Below are positions 43,629-52,703 of a stretch of 64,000 nucleotides of DNA, one piece after another. The position numbers and the translations under genes are program-made. Origin of the DNA: Flavobacterium suaedae (GTDB lineage Bacteria; Bacteroidota; Bacteroidia; Flavobacteriales; Flavobacteriaceae); assembly GCF_014642915.1 (NCBI RefSeq), contig NZ_BMJE01000006.1, positions 155,236 through 219,235 of the forward strand. The letters are read 5' to 3'. Position 1 is the first letter of the stretch, and each line of letters opens with the position of its first letter. The notes beneath the pieces are model-generated. The model was not told the DNA's origin, did no database searches, and saw only the letters and a list, made by a program, of their open reading frames with translations.

Positions 43629-43647
43629 TACATCGTATAACAATGTA
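43629..43647. promoter_or_regulatory. Operator 2 of the PadR cluster
   Basis: TACATCGTATAACAATGTA, 17 of 19 identical to operator 1, starts 5 bp after the HAAS gene and 45 bp before the serine hydrolase ATG. It suggests the hydrolase has its own PadR-controlled promoter. No clear TAnnTTTG box is seen here. Confidence 0.7.
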
Positions 43648-43673
43648 CTTAGTTAAACTATTAAATCATAATT

Positions 43674-44972
43674 ATGAAAAGTATAACATTAACACTCATT
43701 CTGTTTTCATTTTGTCTCATTACATATTCTCAATCCGGTCTTCAAGACATTAAAGACAAATATGAGCCATACTATAAGGCTACAAATATTAAAATGGGAA
43801 TATTACTTAAAAAAGATGGTCAATTTTGTTCACAACGCTTAAATTTTGAAAATAATGATAACACTGTTTTCAATATAGGGAGTGCCACAAAAACCTTTAC
43901 TGCTGTTTTAATTTTGCAAGAGGTTGAAAAAGGAACGCTAAAACTATCAGACAGCATAGGGAAGTTTCTAAGTCCTATTAAAAATATTCCTTCTGATATA
44001 ACCATTGAGCAACTATTAAGGCATCAAACAGGACTCGCTGAAACAGTAGGTGACCAAGAATGGGATAGTTATAATATACCTAATGATAGTTTGTTAAGAA
44101 GAGACGTTTTAAATAACGTAAAACCTAGACATAATAATAAAATTGGAAAGTTTGAATACACCAATACCAATTACATTTTGCTGGGCGAAATACTTGAAAA
44201 AATTAATGATAAAAGTTATTTCGACTTGCTTGAAGAACGGATTTTTAAACCGTGTCATTTAGAGTATACTTATCCCTATGTTTCCAAAAACATACCTCAG
44301 TTAGTGCATCCTACAGACGAGAAAAATGAATCAGACCAGTTTAATGGCATTAATTATAAGTTTTTTGCTGATTATGCTTTTTCAGCAGGAAGCATAGCAT
44401 CTACTTTAAAGGATATGGCAACGTTTTACGAAAATCTTTTTGAAAAGGAAACATTGATAAGTAAAAGGAGTCTTCAAAAAATGACTGGTTTTAAAGGTGG
44501 AGATTATGGTTTAGGACTTCAAAAATTAAAAGTGAGCGGAATTGAATACTGGGGGCACGGGGGTAATAATTATGGATATGCCTTTCGTAACTATTATAAC
44601 CCCAAAAGTGGGGAGATGATACTCTATTTTATAAATCGATTTAGGGTACCGATGAAAAATAGCCTGCTAAAAGATTTAGTTGCTGTACTGGATAGTCGAC
44701 CTATACAGCAATTCAGAAAAAATATAGTTGATGAATTTAAAGATTTTGAAGGAGATTATGTATTAAAAGGTCCGGATTTACCATTCACTATATTCGAGAG
44801 GGACAATTTACTATACTTTCAAGTCGAAAATTTAAAAGTTCCGCTAGTAAGCTATGAGCCAACTATTTTACTGGATGTCTCTTCAGGAATCAAATTCACT
44901 AAATCAGAAAATAATCCAAATCAACTTATATGGTCACAAAGTGGACAAAAACTGAAAGCTGTAAGGCAATAA
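43674..44972 (+). CDS. Secreted serine hydrolase (class C beta-lactamase family)
   Basis: A 432-aa protein with a signal peptide (residues 1-19). Catalytic SxxK is SATK (S70-K73), YTN at residues 162-164 supplies the general base, and WGHGG gives the third motif, so the active site is complete. A C-terminal 90-residue beta domain (from about FEGDYVLKGPDL) may bind substrate or ligand. These are usually esterases or D-amino peptidases rather than lactamases. The upstream PadR operator suggests induced expression. Confidence 0.88.
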   Translation: MKSITLTLILFSFCLITYSQSGLQDIKDKYEPYYKATNIKMGILLKKDGQFCSQRLNFENNDNTVFNIGSATKTFTAVLILQEVEKGTLKLSDSIGKFLSPIKNIPSDITIEQLLRHQTGLAETVGDQEWDSYNIPNDSLLRRDVLNNVKPRHNNKIGKFEYTNTNYILLGEILEKINDKSYFDLLEERIFKPCHLEYTYPYVSKNIPQLVHPTDEKNESDQFNGINYKFFADYAFSAGSIASTLKDMATFYENLFEKETLISKRSLQKMTGFKGGDYGLGLQKLKVSGIEYWGHGGNNYGYAFRNYYNPKSGEMILYFINRFRVPMKNSLLKDLVAVLDSRPIQQFRKNIVDEFKDFEGDYVLKGPDLPFTIFERDNLLYFQVENLKVPLVSYEPTILLDVSSGIKFTKSENNPNQLIWSQSGQKLKAVRQ

Positions 44973-44976
44973 AAAT

Positions 44977-45008
44977 AAAAACCTCCAACTTTAAAGTTGG
45001 AGGTTTTT
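44977..45008. terminator. Bidirectional terminator
   Basis: A perfect 24-bp palindrome (ACCTCCAACTTT and its complement, 44981-45004) flanked by A4 and T5. It serves the hydrolase on the plus strand and, by symmetry, the small membrane protein gene on the minus strand. Confidence 0.9.
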
Positions 45009-45029
45009 ATTTTGTTATAGTAGTGTAAT

Positions 45030-45185
45030 TTATCTTCTGCCTACAGCAAGCCTGTATAAGATACCAATAATTGCAAGTACTAATAATATGTGTATTAGTG
45101 AGCCTACTGCATCACCAAACCCGAAAAAGCCTACAAGCCATCCTATAATTAAAATAACAACGATTAACCAGATTAAATCTCTCAT
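45030..45185 (-). CDS. Small membrane protein, lmo0937 family
   Basis: A 51-aa protein starting at the ATG at 45185 (MRDLIWLIVVILIIGWLVGF) and ending LYRLAVGRR. Two hydrophobic helices span nearly all of it. The longer ORF to 45269 adds a 28-residue extension with no conservation, so I prefer this start. Small proteins of this family are common stress- or envelope-related genes in Bacteroidota; their function is unknown. Confidence 0.75.
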   Translation of the reverse strand: MRDLIWLIVVILIIGWLVGFFGFGDAVGSLIHILLVLAIIGILYRLAVGRR

Positions 45186-45336
45186 AATAAATGTTTTTAA
45201 TGTTAGTAGTATAAAATTACTTAATATGTTTGGAGCTATCTGTTTAATTAAGAAGTCTTTAATAGTCAAAGTTTTCTTAAAGTTTTCAATAGCTTAAATA
45301 AATTAAATAATACGGGGGTAATAATTTATTAATAAG

Positions 45337-45344
45337 TATTTTTG
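45337..45344 (+). promoter_or_regulatory. -7 box TATTTTTG for kmo
   Basis: It fits TAnnTTTG and ends 20 bp before the kmo ATG. No TTG at the -33 spacing is seen. Confidence 0.45.
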
Positions 45345-45364
45345 CATAACATTATATTATTTCC

Positions 45365-46708
45365 ATGCAAACTCCTTTAAAAATTGCAGTAGTAGGCTCG
45401 GGTCTTGTAGGATCGCTATTAGCAATATACTTAAAAAGAGCAGGTCACACAGTACATGTTTTTGACAGAAGTGAGGATATTAGAAAAGTAAGATTTTCCG
45501 GAAGGTCTATAAACCTTGCCATGTCACACAGAGGTTGGAAAACCCTGGATGACTTAGGGCTGGGAGACGAGATAAGGCAAATAGCTATCCCTATGGAAAA
45601 GCGTGCTATACACTTGCTGGGTAAACCGCTTACCTATCAATATTATGGTAAAGATGGCGAAAGTATTTATTCCATTTCCCGAGGGGTATTGAACCGAAAA
45701 ATGATTGACTTGGCAGAGCAAGAAGGTGTTGAGTTTGTTTTTGGTACTAAAGTATGGGATGTTGACTTACCTACTGCTACACTTCATTCAGGCGAGAGTG
45801 AAAGAGGAGAGTGGCAAGACCATGATTATGATATAGTGTTTGGTGCTGATGGTGCTTTTTCACGAATAAGACACAGAATGCAGCGTCAAAGTTTATTTAA
45901 TTACTCTCAGGAGTTTTTAAATATAGGATACAAAGAGCTAAATATACCGCCAAATCCTGATGGTACACATAAGCTGAATAAAAACTCATTACATATATGG
46001 CCGAGACAGGACTTTATGCTTACAGCATTGCCTAACCTTGACGGGAGCTTTACATGTACTTTATTCATGCCTTTTGAGGGAGAAAACTCTTTCGAATCAC
46101 TTACAGATAAAGAATCGCTTGAAAAATTCTTTGCAGAGCATTTTCCATCTACTATAGAGGTAATACCGGAATTGGTGGAAGACTTCTTTAAAAACCCTAC
46201 CAGTACACTTGTAACAATGAAGTGTTACCCATGGACGTATAAAGATAAAGTAGCTTTAATAGGCGATGCCTGCCATGCTATAGTTCCTTTTTACGGGCAT
46301 GGAATGAATGCCGGTTTTGAAGATATTACAATACTTAACCAGTTGATTCAGGAGCATGGAGACGACTGGAGCCTTATATTTAAAGAATACGAGAAGAGCC
46401 GTAAGCCTAATACTGATGCAATAGCAGAACTGTCTTACAGGAACTTTATGGAGATGAGCTCTAAAACAGCTGATCCTAAGTTTTTACTACAAAAGAAAAT
46501 TGAAAAACATTTCTCTGAAAAACATCCTGACAAATGGATTCCTTTATACAGTAGGGTTACCTTTAGTTACAGACCCTATAGCGAAGCATTAACTATTGGT
46601 GACAGGCAAAAGGCTATTATGGATGACGTAATGCATATGGATAATATAGAGCAAATATGGGATAGTCCGGAAATTGAGGCTAAAATTTTAAAAATGTTAT
46701 CTGAATAA
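45365..46708 (+). CDS. kmo: Kynurenine 3-monooxygenase
   Basis: A 447-aa FAD monooxygenase that hydroxylates kynurenine with NADPH and O2 in tryptophan degradation or quinolinate formation. Visible are the FAD motif GSGLVGSLLAIYLKRAG (residues 11-27), the kmo-specific SGRSINLAMSHRGWKTL (residues 44-60), the DG motif at about residue 160 and GDACHAIVPFYGHGMNAGFE (residues 300-320). Length is normal. No other kynurenine genes are adjacent. It converges with the NDH-2 gene 11 bp apart. Confidence 0.9.
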   Translation: MQTPLKIAVVGSGLVGSLLAIYLKRAGHTVHVFDRSEDIRKVRFSGRSINLAMSHRGWKTLDDLGLGDEIRQIAIPMEKRAIHLLGKPLTYQYYGKDGESIYSISRGVLNRKMIDLAEQEGVEFVFGTKVWDVDLPTATLHSGESERGEWQDHDYDIVFGADGAFSRIRHRMQRQSLFNYSQEFLNIGYKELNIPPNPDGTHKLNKNSLHIWPRQDFMLTALPNLDGSFTCTLFMPFEGENSFESLTDKESLEKFFAEHFPSTIEVIPELVEDFFKNPTSTLVTMKCYPWTYKDKVALIGDACHAIVPFYGHGMNAGFEDITILNQLIQEHGDDWSLIFKEYEKSRKPNTDAIAELSYRNFMEMSSKTADPKFLLQKKIEKHFSEKHPDKWIPLYSRVTFSYRPYSEALTIGDRQKAIMDDVMHMDNIEQIWDSPEIEAKILKMLSE

Positions 46709-46719
46709 ATAAGCTAAAC

Positions 46720-48000
46720 TTATACTTCCTTAACTTTTTCTTCTCCTTTAGGTAGTTTTAAAATTACTCTTAAGGTGGAGTCATTTGTAAAGTAACTCAT
46801 AACCCAGTTTATAAAAATAACTAATTTATTTTTAAGGTTTAGTATAAGCATTATATGTACCAGCATCCAAAAGAACCATGCAAATCTGCCTTGAAAACTA
46901 AATTGAGGTAAATCTACTACAGCCTTTCTTTTACCTATAGTAGCCATGCTTCCTTTATCTTTATATTCATAAAACTTAAGAGGTTTCCCTTTTAGTTTTA
47001 ATTTAAAGTTTTCAGCAAGGTGCACTGCTTGGCTTATAGCAACGCTGGCTAGTTGAGGGTGTCCCTTAGGGAAATCCCCGGTTTCCATGTATGCTATATC
47101 GCCTATGGCATATATATCAGGAGTATTAATAAGTTCATGCAAGCGGTTAACCTTTATCCTATTTCCCCTAACTAAAGCTTCTTCAGGAATTCCGTTTAGT
47201 CTTTTACCGGTAACCCCTGCAGCCCATATAACATTTTTAGATTTTAATTCTCTACCGCCTTTAAGTTGTACCGTTTCACCGTCATAACTTTCAACCATAG
47301 TGTTAGTCTCTACAATAACACCTAAATCTTCCAAATACTCCTGTGATTTCTTTTTAGAAGCATCACTCATATTGTTTAAAGTATTTGGCAGTCCTTCCAA
47401 CAAGTATACTTTTAAATCAGAGAAATCCATATCGGGATAATCCTTCGGTAATACATTTTTTTTCATTTCAGCTAATGCCCCGGCAAGTTCTACCCCTGTA
47501 GGACCTCCGCCTACTACTACAAAATTCAGCATAGCTTCAAGGGCTTTAGGGTCAGCTTTAATAGAATCTTCAAAAGTTTGCAGGATGTGGTTTCTTAATT
47601 GTAATGCTTCGGGAACAGATTTCATAGGGTAAGCATATTTTTGTAGCCCTTCATTCCCAAAATAATTAGTACGCGTGCCAAATGATAGCACCAAATAGTC
47701 ATAACTGAAATTACCAATAGAAGTTGATAATGTTTTTGTATCTGGGTTAACTTGTGTTATCTCCGCAATTCTTACTGTGGTATTTTTATACTCTTGAAAT
47801 ATTTTTCGTAATGGGAAAGATATGCTTGTAGGTTCCAGCCTTGCAGTAGCAACCTGATACATCAATGGTTGAAATTGATGATAATTATGTTGGTCGATAA
47901 TTAAAACTTTGTAATCAGTGTTTTTTAACTCCATTGCAAGCCTTAAACCTGCAAACCCTGCTCCGGCAATTACTATTGTTTTTTGCGTTTCTCTTTCCAT
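46720..48000 (-). CDS. Type II NADH dehydrogenase (NDH-2)
   Basis: A 426-aa flavoprotein from the ATG at 48000 (MERETQKTIVIAGAGFAGLR); an extra eight residues are possible to 48024. It has FAD-binding GAGFAG and NAD-binding GGGPTGVELAGAL motifs (around residue 165), and the quinone-site region AIGDIAYMETG. The C-terminal 60 residues (WFFWMLVHIMLILNL) are hydrophobic and amphipathic for membrane docking. It passes electrons from NADH to quinone without pumping. A minus-strand TAAATTTG box lies at 48085-48092. Confidence 0.88.
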   Translation of the reverse strand: MERETQKTIVIAGAGFAGLRLAMELKNTDYKVLIIDQHNYHQFQPLMYQVATARLEPTSISFPLRKIFQEYKNTTVRIAEITQVNPDTKTLSTSIGNFSYDYLVLSFGTRTNYFGNEGLQKYAYPMKSVPEALQLRNHILQTFEDSIKADPKALEAMLNFVVVGGGPTGVELAGALAEMKKNVLPKDYPDMDFSDLKVYLLEGLPNTLNNMSDASKKKSQEYLEDLGVIVETNTMVESYDGETVQLKGGRELKSKNVIWAAGVTGKRLNGIPEEALVRGNRIKVNRLHELINTPDIYAIGDIAYMETGDFPKGHPQLASVAISQAVHLAENFKLKLKGKPLKFYEYKDKGSMATIGKRKAVVDLPQFSFQGRFAWFFWMLVHIMLILNLKNKLVIFINWVMSYFTNDSTLRVILKLPKGEEKVKEV

Positions 48001-48024
48001 TTTTCCTGCTGATTTTTTATACAA

Positions 48025-48456
48025 TTTCTTATTCTTACTGCCTTTTAATTAAAGAATTGAGAAAATAGTACAGTGTATACTATACAAATTTACCGATATG
48101 ATAGCGTGATTATGTGAAATTAGTTATAAAATAAGGGGGTGAATAAAAAATATAATGCTTGCACAATAATTATTGTATAATTATGTTATTTATAAATAAT
48201 CTATTTTAAATTAATAACATTCTTAATTAATAGTGGATTCTTGTTGTAAAAAATAATTTATTGTGAAAAAGACAGGCATTTGTAATGAAAACGTTTTCCT
48301 ACATCAGTAATAAATTACTGTTAATAACGGACAAAATATTTTTTTTTATTTTTTTTTATTGCTTAAAAAATTAAATTTGCCAATCTTATATTAATAAGTT
48401 GTTAAACAACACGAAACTATTATTTAAAAAAAATCAAAAACTAAATTTTTTAGAAA
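48025..48456. other. AT-rich intergenic region ahead of exbB
   Basis: 432 bases between divergent NDH-2 and exbB. It contains two TAnnTTTG boxes: one on the minus strand at 48085-48092 and TAAATTTG on the plus strand at 48372-48379, 78 bp before exbB. Long T tracts occur between 48330 and 48360. No ORF is seen. Confidence 0.5.
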
Positions 48457-49299
48457 ATGGCAAACGCATCTATTCAGAAGGTTGAAAAAAAAGGTGGATC
48501 ATCTAAGGGGTCTAATTTATTTGCAAGTCTCGCTATAATCCTATGTCTTGTAACCGCTGCACTTGTATGGAAATATGTAATGGGAGACCCTTCAAATTTC
48601 CAGCACGGTGATCCTGAAGGACACCCAAAACCAGGTAACTACCTTGCAATGGTATATAAAGGAGGATACGTTGTACCGGTACTTATGGGGTTATTCTTAA
48701 TGTCGATAGTATTTTCAATCGAGCGTCTGTTTGTTCTTAACAAAGCTAAAGGTAAAGGTAACGTTGAGGCTTTCGTTCAAAAAGTACAAACTCAAATTGC
48801 AGCAGGTAACATTAACGAAGCTATGGCTGAGTGTGACAAGCAACAAGGTACAGTTGCTAACGTTATAAAAGCTGGTTTAGTAAAATATGAAGAAGTGAAA
48901 AGAGAAGGTTTTGATAGTGAAAGAGCTGAAGCTGCTATACAGCAGGAAATAGAAGAAGCTACTTCTCTTGAAATGCCAATGCTGGAGAAAAACCTTGTAG
49001 TTATCTCTACACTTGTATCTATTGGTACACTAACAGGTCTGTTAGGTACGGTAACAGGTATGATTAAGGCGTTCTCTGCACTGGGTGCTGGTTCTACACC
49101 TGACTCTGCTGCACTTGCAAACGGTATTTCTGAAGCACTTATTAACACTGCTACAGGTATTGCTACTTCTACAGTAGCGGTAATTGCATACAACGCATTT
49201 ACATCTAAAATTGATAAATTAACTTACTCTATAGATGAGGCTGGTTTCACAATCACTCAAACGTACAGACGTTTCAGAGCTCGTGCTAACAACGCATAA
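48457..49299 (+). CDS. exbB: ExbB, MotA/TolQ/ExbB proton channel protein
   Basis: A 280-aa protein with three hydrophobic segments: residues 20-42, about 70-95, then a long cytoplasmic loop (LNKAKGKGNVEAFVQKVQTQ...), and two core segments with VVISTLVSIGTLTGLLGTVT (around residue 180-200) and GIATSTVAVIAYNAF (around 230-245). It forms the pentameric motor that energises TonB receptors by proton flow. It begins the exbB-exbD-exbD-tonB operon, which supplies power to receptors such as the one at 12,281. Confidence 0.93.
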   Translation: MANASIQKVEKKGGSSKGSNLFASLAIILCLVTAALVWKYVMGDPSNFQHGDPEGHPKPGNYLAMVYKGGYVVPVLMGLFLMSIVFSIERLFVLNKAKGKGNVEAFVQKVQTQIAAGNINEAMAECDKQQGTVANVIKAGLVKYEEVKREGFDSERAEAAIQQEIEEATSLEMPMLEKNLVVISTLVSIGTLTGLLGTVTGMIKAFSALGAGSTPDSAALANGISEALINTATGIATSTVAVIAYNAFTSKIDKLTYSIDEAGFTITQTYRRFRARANNA

Positions 49300-49379
49300 T
49301 TAGAGTTTTAAGTTAAAATATAAATCATGCAGAATAATGATTTTTAAAAATCCCTTTTCTGCTTTATACTAAAAATATA

Positions 49380-50027
49380 ATGGCTAAAGTAAAAGTATCT
49401 AAAAAGAGCACAAGGATAGATATGACCGCTATGTGTGACGTGGCGTTCCTACTATTGTCGTTCTTTATTATGTCTGCTACTGCAAAACAGCCAGAGCCAC
49501 ACCCTGTAGATACTCCTAACTCTACTGTAATAGAAAAACTTCCGCCGGAAGTAGCTGTTATAACAGTGGGAGACGGGCAGGCATACTTTAATATCCCTGG
49601 TAAAGAAGTTAGAATAGAAACGCTAAAGCGTATATCTAGCGAATACAATGTTGCTTTTACAGAGGAAGAGTATGAGGCTTTTGGTAACCTGCAAGGCTTT
49701 GGGGTTCCTTTAAATCAATTAAAAGGGCTTTTAGCTATGGAAGCTTCTGAAAGAAATAGTGACAATATTCAAAAAGGTATTCCTTTTGATACTGTAAATA
49801 ATCAGTTAGGGAGCTGGGTAAAACAAGCCCGTGAAGCTAACAGAGCTATTTTAGATGAAAAAATTGCAAGTGGCGAAGAAGTAGAAGAATATAAAGACCT
49901 TGATATTGCAATTAAAGGTGATGCGGAAGAAGATTACCCAACTGTAAAAAGGGTAATTGATATACTACAGGAACAGAAGAAAAACAGATTTTTTCTTGTA
50001 ACTGGTTTACGAAACGAAGATTTCTAA
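49380..50027 (+). CDS. exbD: ExbD-family biopolymer transport protein (first copy)
   Basis: A 215-aa protein with the ExbD layout: MAKVKVSKKSTRIDMTAMCD at the cytoplasmic N-terminus, the transmembrane helix with catalytic Asp (MCDVAFLLLSFFIMSAT), and a large periplasmic domain. It is longer than the 140 aa of typical ExbD because of an insert at residues 75-130. It is followed 21 bp later by a second ExbD, and such double ExbD sets are usual in Bacteroidota. Confidence 0.9.
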   Translation: MAKVKVSKKSTRIDMTAMCDVAFLLLSFFIMSATAKQPEPHPVDTPNSTVIEKLPPEVAVITVGDGQAYFNIPGKEVRIETLKRISSEYNVAFTEEEYEAFGNLQGFGVPLNQLKGLLAMEASERNSDNIQKGIPFDTVNNQLGSWVKQAREANRAILDEKIASGEEVEEYKDLDIAIKGDAEEDYPTVKRVIDILQEQKKNRFFLVTGLRNEDF

Positions 50028-50048
50028 TAAGAAAAAAGATATTATAAA

Positions 50049-50615
50049 ATGGCAGAATTAAATACTGGCGGCGATGGCGGTGGCAAAGGCGGCAAAGTAA
50101 GGAGTAAAAAAATGAATCCTGCTGTTGACCTTACGGCAATGGTGGATTTAGCATTCCTTTTAATTACTTTCTTTATGCTTACCACAACGTTATCTAAGCC
50201 GCAATCTATGCCTTTGGCAATGCCGGATAAAGATCCTAAAAAAGATACACCTGAAGACGTACTGAAAATTGATGAGTCTCGTTTGATGACTATTCTTATA
50301 GGTAAAGACAATACTTTATTGTGGTACGTAGGTAAATTTGGAGAGTATATTGTAGAGCCGGAACAAGCAGAGTTTGGTAAAGATGGTATACGTCAGATTT
50401 TATTAAAGCAAATAGCAAGAGCTAATGCAATAACAGCGAGAGAAGGTAAACCTGATGAAGGCTTAATTGTTAATATAAAAGCCAGCGATAAAGCTAACTA
50501 CAAAAACCTTGTAGATATACTTGATGAAATGGCTATAACACACCCACAGCTTTATGCTATAGGTGATATTACAGATCCGGAAGTTGAATTGTTGCAAGAG
50601 AAAGGTTTATACTAA
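50049..50615 (+). CDS. exbD: ExbD-family biopolymer transport protein (second copy)
   Basis: A 188-aa paralogue of the previous protein: glycine/lysine-rich N-terminus (GGDGGGKGGKVRSKKMNPAV), membrane helix with conserved Asp (TAMVDLAFLLITFFMLTTT), and a periplasmic domain carrying NIKASDKANYKNLVDILDEM near the C-terminus, the conserved ExbD tail. Together with the first copy it likely forms a heterodimer in the ExbB ring. Confidence 0.9.
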   Translation: MAELNTGGDGGGKGGKVRSKKMNPAVDLTAMVDLAFLLITFFMLTTTLSKPQSMPLAMPDKDPKKDTPEDVLKIDESRLMTILIGKDNTLLWYVGKFGEYIVEPEQAEFGKDGIRQILLKQIARANAITAREGKPDEGLIVNIKASDKANYKNLVDILDEMAITHPQLYAIGDITDPEVELLQEKGLY

Positions 50616-50642
50616 TCTATTGCGAATCTAAAAAATATAACT

Positions 50643-51476
50643 ATGTCAAATAACATATTCAAAAAGCAATGGGTAGACATGGTGTTTGAAGGACGTAATA
50701 AAAAGTATGGAGCCTATAAACTTCGTACTGATAGTCCTAAAACAACCGTTCGAGCATTGATTATTGGTATCATTCTTTTTGTGACTGCAATATCAAGCCC
50801 TAAAATATCAAGTTGGTTGGGTGATAACCTTAAAAAAGGTGATAAAAAGGATGATGTAGATAAAATAATTGAGGTGGTAGACATACCGCCACCACCACCG
50901 GAACCTGAATTACCACCGCCACCGCCACCAGTGCAGGAGGAGGTATATCAGGCACCTAAATCAGTAGTGGAAGAAGTTAAGTTTAAGCCTCTTGAAGCTG
51001 CTAAAAAGGAAGAAGTTCCGGAAGATCCACCAAAAACGGAGCAATTTAAAGAAGCTGACCCGAGTTCAAGAAACGCGGAAGCCAGCCCGACAGGTGATAT
51101 AAACATTGGTAAACCATCAGGAGATTTAGATAAAGGTGTTGAAGCACCTGACAATGCAGTATACAACTCTGCAGGTCTTCAGGTACAGCCGGAATATCCG
51201 GGTGGTATGACAGAATTCTATAACTATGTAAACAGAAACTTCAGAATTCCGGATATTGATCAGGATATGACTGCAAGAATTTATGTTTCTTTTGTTGTAG
51301 AAAAAGATGGATCTATGACAGGTATCAAGGTTCTTAGAGACCCTGGTTACGGTCTTGGTAAAGAGGCTGAGCGTGTACTTAGATCTATGAAGAAAAAATG
51401 GAGTCCTGGTATACAAAACGGTAAACCGGTAAGAGCTTCATACAATCTTCCTATAACTATTAATATTAGATCTTAA
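50643..51476 (+). CDS. tonB: TonB energy-transducing protein
   Basis: A 277-aa protein. Residues 1-30 (FKKQWVDMVFEGRNKKYGAY) are the cytoplasmic start typical of Bacteroidota TonB. A single membrane helix is at about residues 40-60, then a long proline/glutamate-rich linker (PPPPPEPELPPPPPPV) spanning the periplasm, and the C-terminal domain with MTARIYVSFVVEKDGSMTGI and RSMKKKWSPGIQNGKPV. It links the ExbBD motor to outer-membrane receptors. It is the fourth gene of the operon. Confidence 0.93.
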   Translation: MSNNIFKKQWVDMVFEGRNKKYGAYKLRTDSPKTTVRALIIGIILFVTAISSPKISSWLGDNLKKGDKKDDVDKIIEVVDIPPPPPEPELPPPPPPVQEEVYQAPKSVVEEVKFKPLEAAKKEEVPEDPPKTEQFKEADPSSRNAEASPTGDINIGKPSGDLDKGVEAPDNAVYNSAGLQVQPEYPGGMTEFYNYVNRNFRIPDIDQDMTARIYVSFVVEKDGSMTGIKVLRDPGYGLGKEAERVLRSMKKKWSPGIQNGKPVRASYNLPITINIRS

Positions 51477-51492
51477 GCAAGATTATATAGTA

Positions 51493-51720
51493 ATGCTTAG
51501 AGACAGAAAACCTCAATATGAACGACAGAAATCGCTACAACAGCGATTTCTGTTTGTTTTAGGATTAGTCTTTTTTTTACTCTATTTAGCTTTAGGGCTT
51601 ATGATTATTTTTTGGAAAGACCTTCCTTTAAATATTACCTATAACGGCAGACTGGCTTTCGGAATAGTATTGATAGTATATTCTATTATACGTTTTATTC
51701 GTTTGTTAAGGAGGCGTTAA
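51493..51720 (+). CDS. Small two-helix membrane protein
   Basis: A 75-aa protein with two hydrophobic helices (LFVLGLVFFLLYLALGLMII and LAFGIVLIVYSIIRFI) between basic ends. It sits 16 bp after tonB and 12 bp before the PstS-like gene, so it belongs to the operon. Its codons 11-21 coincide with a perfect 12-bp hairpin (51525-51553). Unknown function, perhaps an assembly partner of the ExbB-TonB complex. Confidence 0.7.
   Translation: MLRDRKPQYERQKSLQQRFLFVLGLVFFLLYLALGLMIIFWKDLPLNITYNGRLAFGIVLIVYSIIRFIRLLRRR
51525..51553 (+). terminator. Terminator-like hairpin inside the 75-aa gene
   Basis: ACAGAAATCGCT (51525-51536) and AGCGATTTCTGT (51542-51553) pair perfectly with a 5-base loop (ACAAC), followed by TTGTTTT. 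It may attenuate transcription between tonB and the PstS-like gene, or stabilise the upstream mRNA end. Stem strength is high for AT-rich DNA. Confidence 0.55.
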
Positions 51721-51732
51721 TCTTTAAAGTTT

Positions 51733-52665
51733 ATGAATTACAGGTTTAATATTTTTGCTTTTTTTGTTGTGTTGTTTTTATCATCTTGTAAAGGTGATAA
51801 AACAGTTAACGAAAACCCTAAAGAAATTGAAGAGACTTTTACTACGGGTTATACTACCATATATGTTGATAATAGTATAATGCCAATAGTAGAAGATGAG
51901 CTTGCGGTTTTTCAGAGTCGTTATCAAAGAACAGAAATTAAACAGGTAAATAAGCCTCAAGATGACGTAATAGCAGCTTTATTGAGTGATTCAACCGAGG
52001 TTGCTGTAATGTCGCGAAAGCTTACTGAAAAAGAAGAGCAATATTTTAGAGATAAAAATGTTGAACCTGAAGTTACAGCCTTTGCTGTTGATGCAATTGC
52101 TTTTATAACTAATCAAACTTCTAATGACTCGATAATAGAGCTTGAAGAAGTATATAAAGTTTTAAAAGGTGACAATTCAGCCAATATAAAGAGCTTGGTG
52201 TTCGATAATGCTAAATCAAGTATTTTAGAACACCTATTAGACAAAGCAGGAGTTAAAGAAGTGCCACAGGAAAAAGTATATGCTTTTAAAACCAATGAAG
52301 AGGTTTTAAAGTATATAAATGATAACAAAGGAGCAATAGGTGTTATAGGTGTAAACTGGCTTGTACAACCACCTGTAAAAGTAAAGCCTTATATAGATAG
52401 CGTTAAAGTTTTAGCAGTTAATAATACTAATGCTAAAAAAGATGCAGAAAAAGGATATTTCAAGCCTTCTCAAAGCAATATTGCAGCAGGTTTATACCCT
52501 TTAACAAGAACACTATATGTGTTAAATTATCAGGGTAAAGATGGTCTGGGCACAGGTTTTGCAATATATGCCAGTGCAGAGGATGGTCAGCGTATAGTAT
52601 TAAAATCGGGTTTAGTGCCTGTTACAACGCCTACCAGAGACATTGAGATAAGGAATGAATGGTAA
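51733..52665 (+). CDS. PstS-like periplasmic substrate-binding lipoprotein
   Basis: A 310-aa protein with a lipoprotein signal (VLFLSSCKGD, C19). The body resembles the PBP-like phosphate-binding fold: TTIYVDNSIMPIVEDELAVF, AVMSRKLTEKEEQYF (the SR region of PstS), AFAVDAIAFITNQ, and a C-terminal helix/strand set ending IVLKSGLVPVTTP. It lacks clear phosphate-ligand residues, so it may bind another ligand or be a structural partner. It is not next to pst transport genes but to the TonB operon. Confidence 0.7.
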   Translation: MNYRFNIFAFFVVLFLSSCKGDKTVNENPKEIEETFTTGYTTIYVDNSIMPIVEDELAVFQSRYQRTEIKQVNKPQDDVIAALLSDSTEVAVMSRKLTEKEEQYFRDKNVEPEVTAFAVDAIAFITNQTSNDSIIELEEVYKVLKGDNSANIKSLVFDNAKSSILEHLLDKAGVKEVPQEKVYAFKTNEEVLKYINDNKGAIGVIGVNWLVQPPVKVKPYIDSVKVLAVNNTNAKKDAEKGYFKPSQSNIAAGLYPLTRTLYVLNYQGKDGLGTGFAIYASAEDGQRIVLKSGLVPVTTPTRDIEIRNEW

Positions 52666-52703
52666 TATATTTTAAAAATTATATATAATTAAAGAATAAT
52701 AAA

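Noticed and set aside
43674..44972. Antibiotic-resistance beta-lactamase
   Set aside because: The SxxK/YxN/HxG set fits the broad serine hydrolase family; size, C-terminal beta domain and PadR-HAAS context point to a hydrolase of unknown substrate rather than a resistance enzyme.
45186..45269. N-terminal extension of the small membrane protein
   Set aside because: The extension adds 28 residues without family similarity and the ATG at 45185 gives the usual 51-aa protein.
48792..49193. 133-aa minus-strand ORF inside exbB
   Set aside because: Antisense shadow caused by codon bias; exbB has complete motifs.
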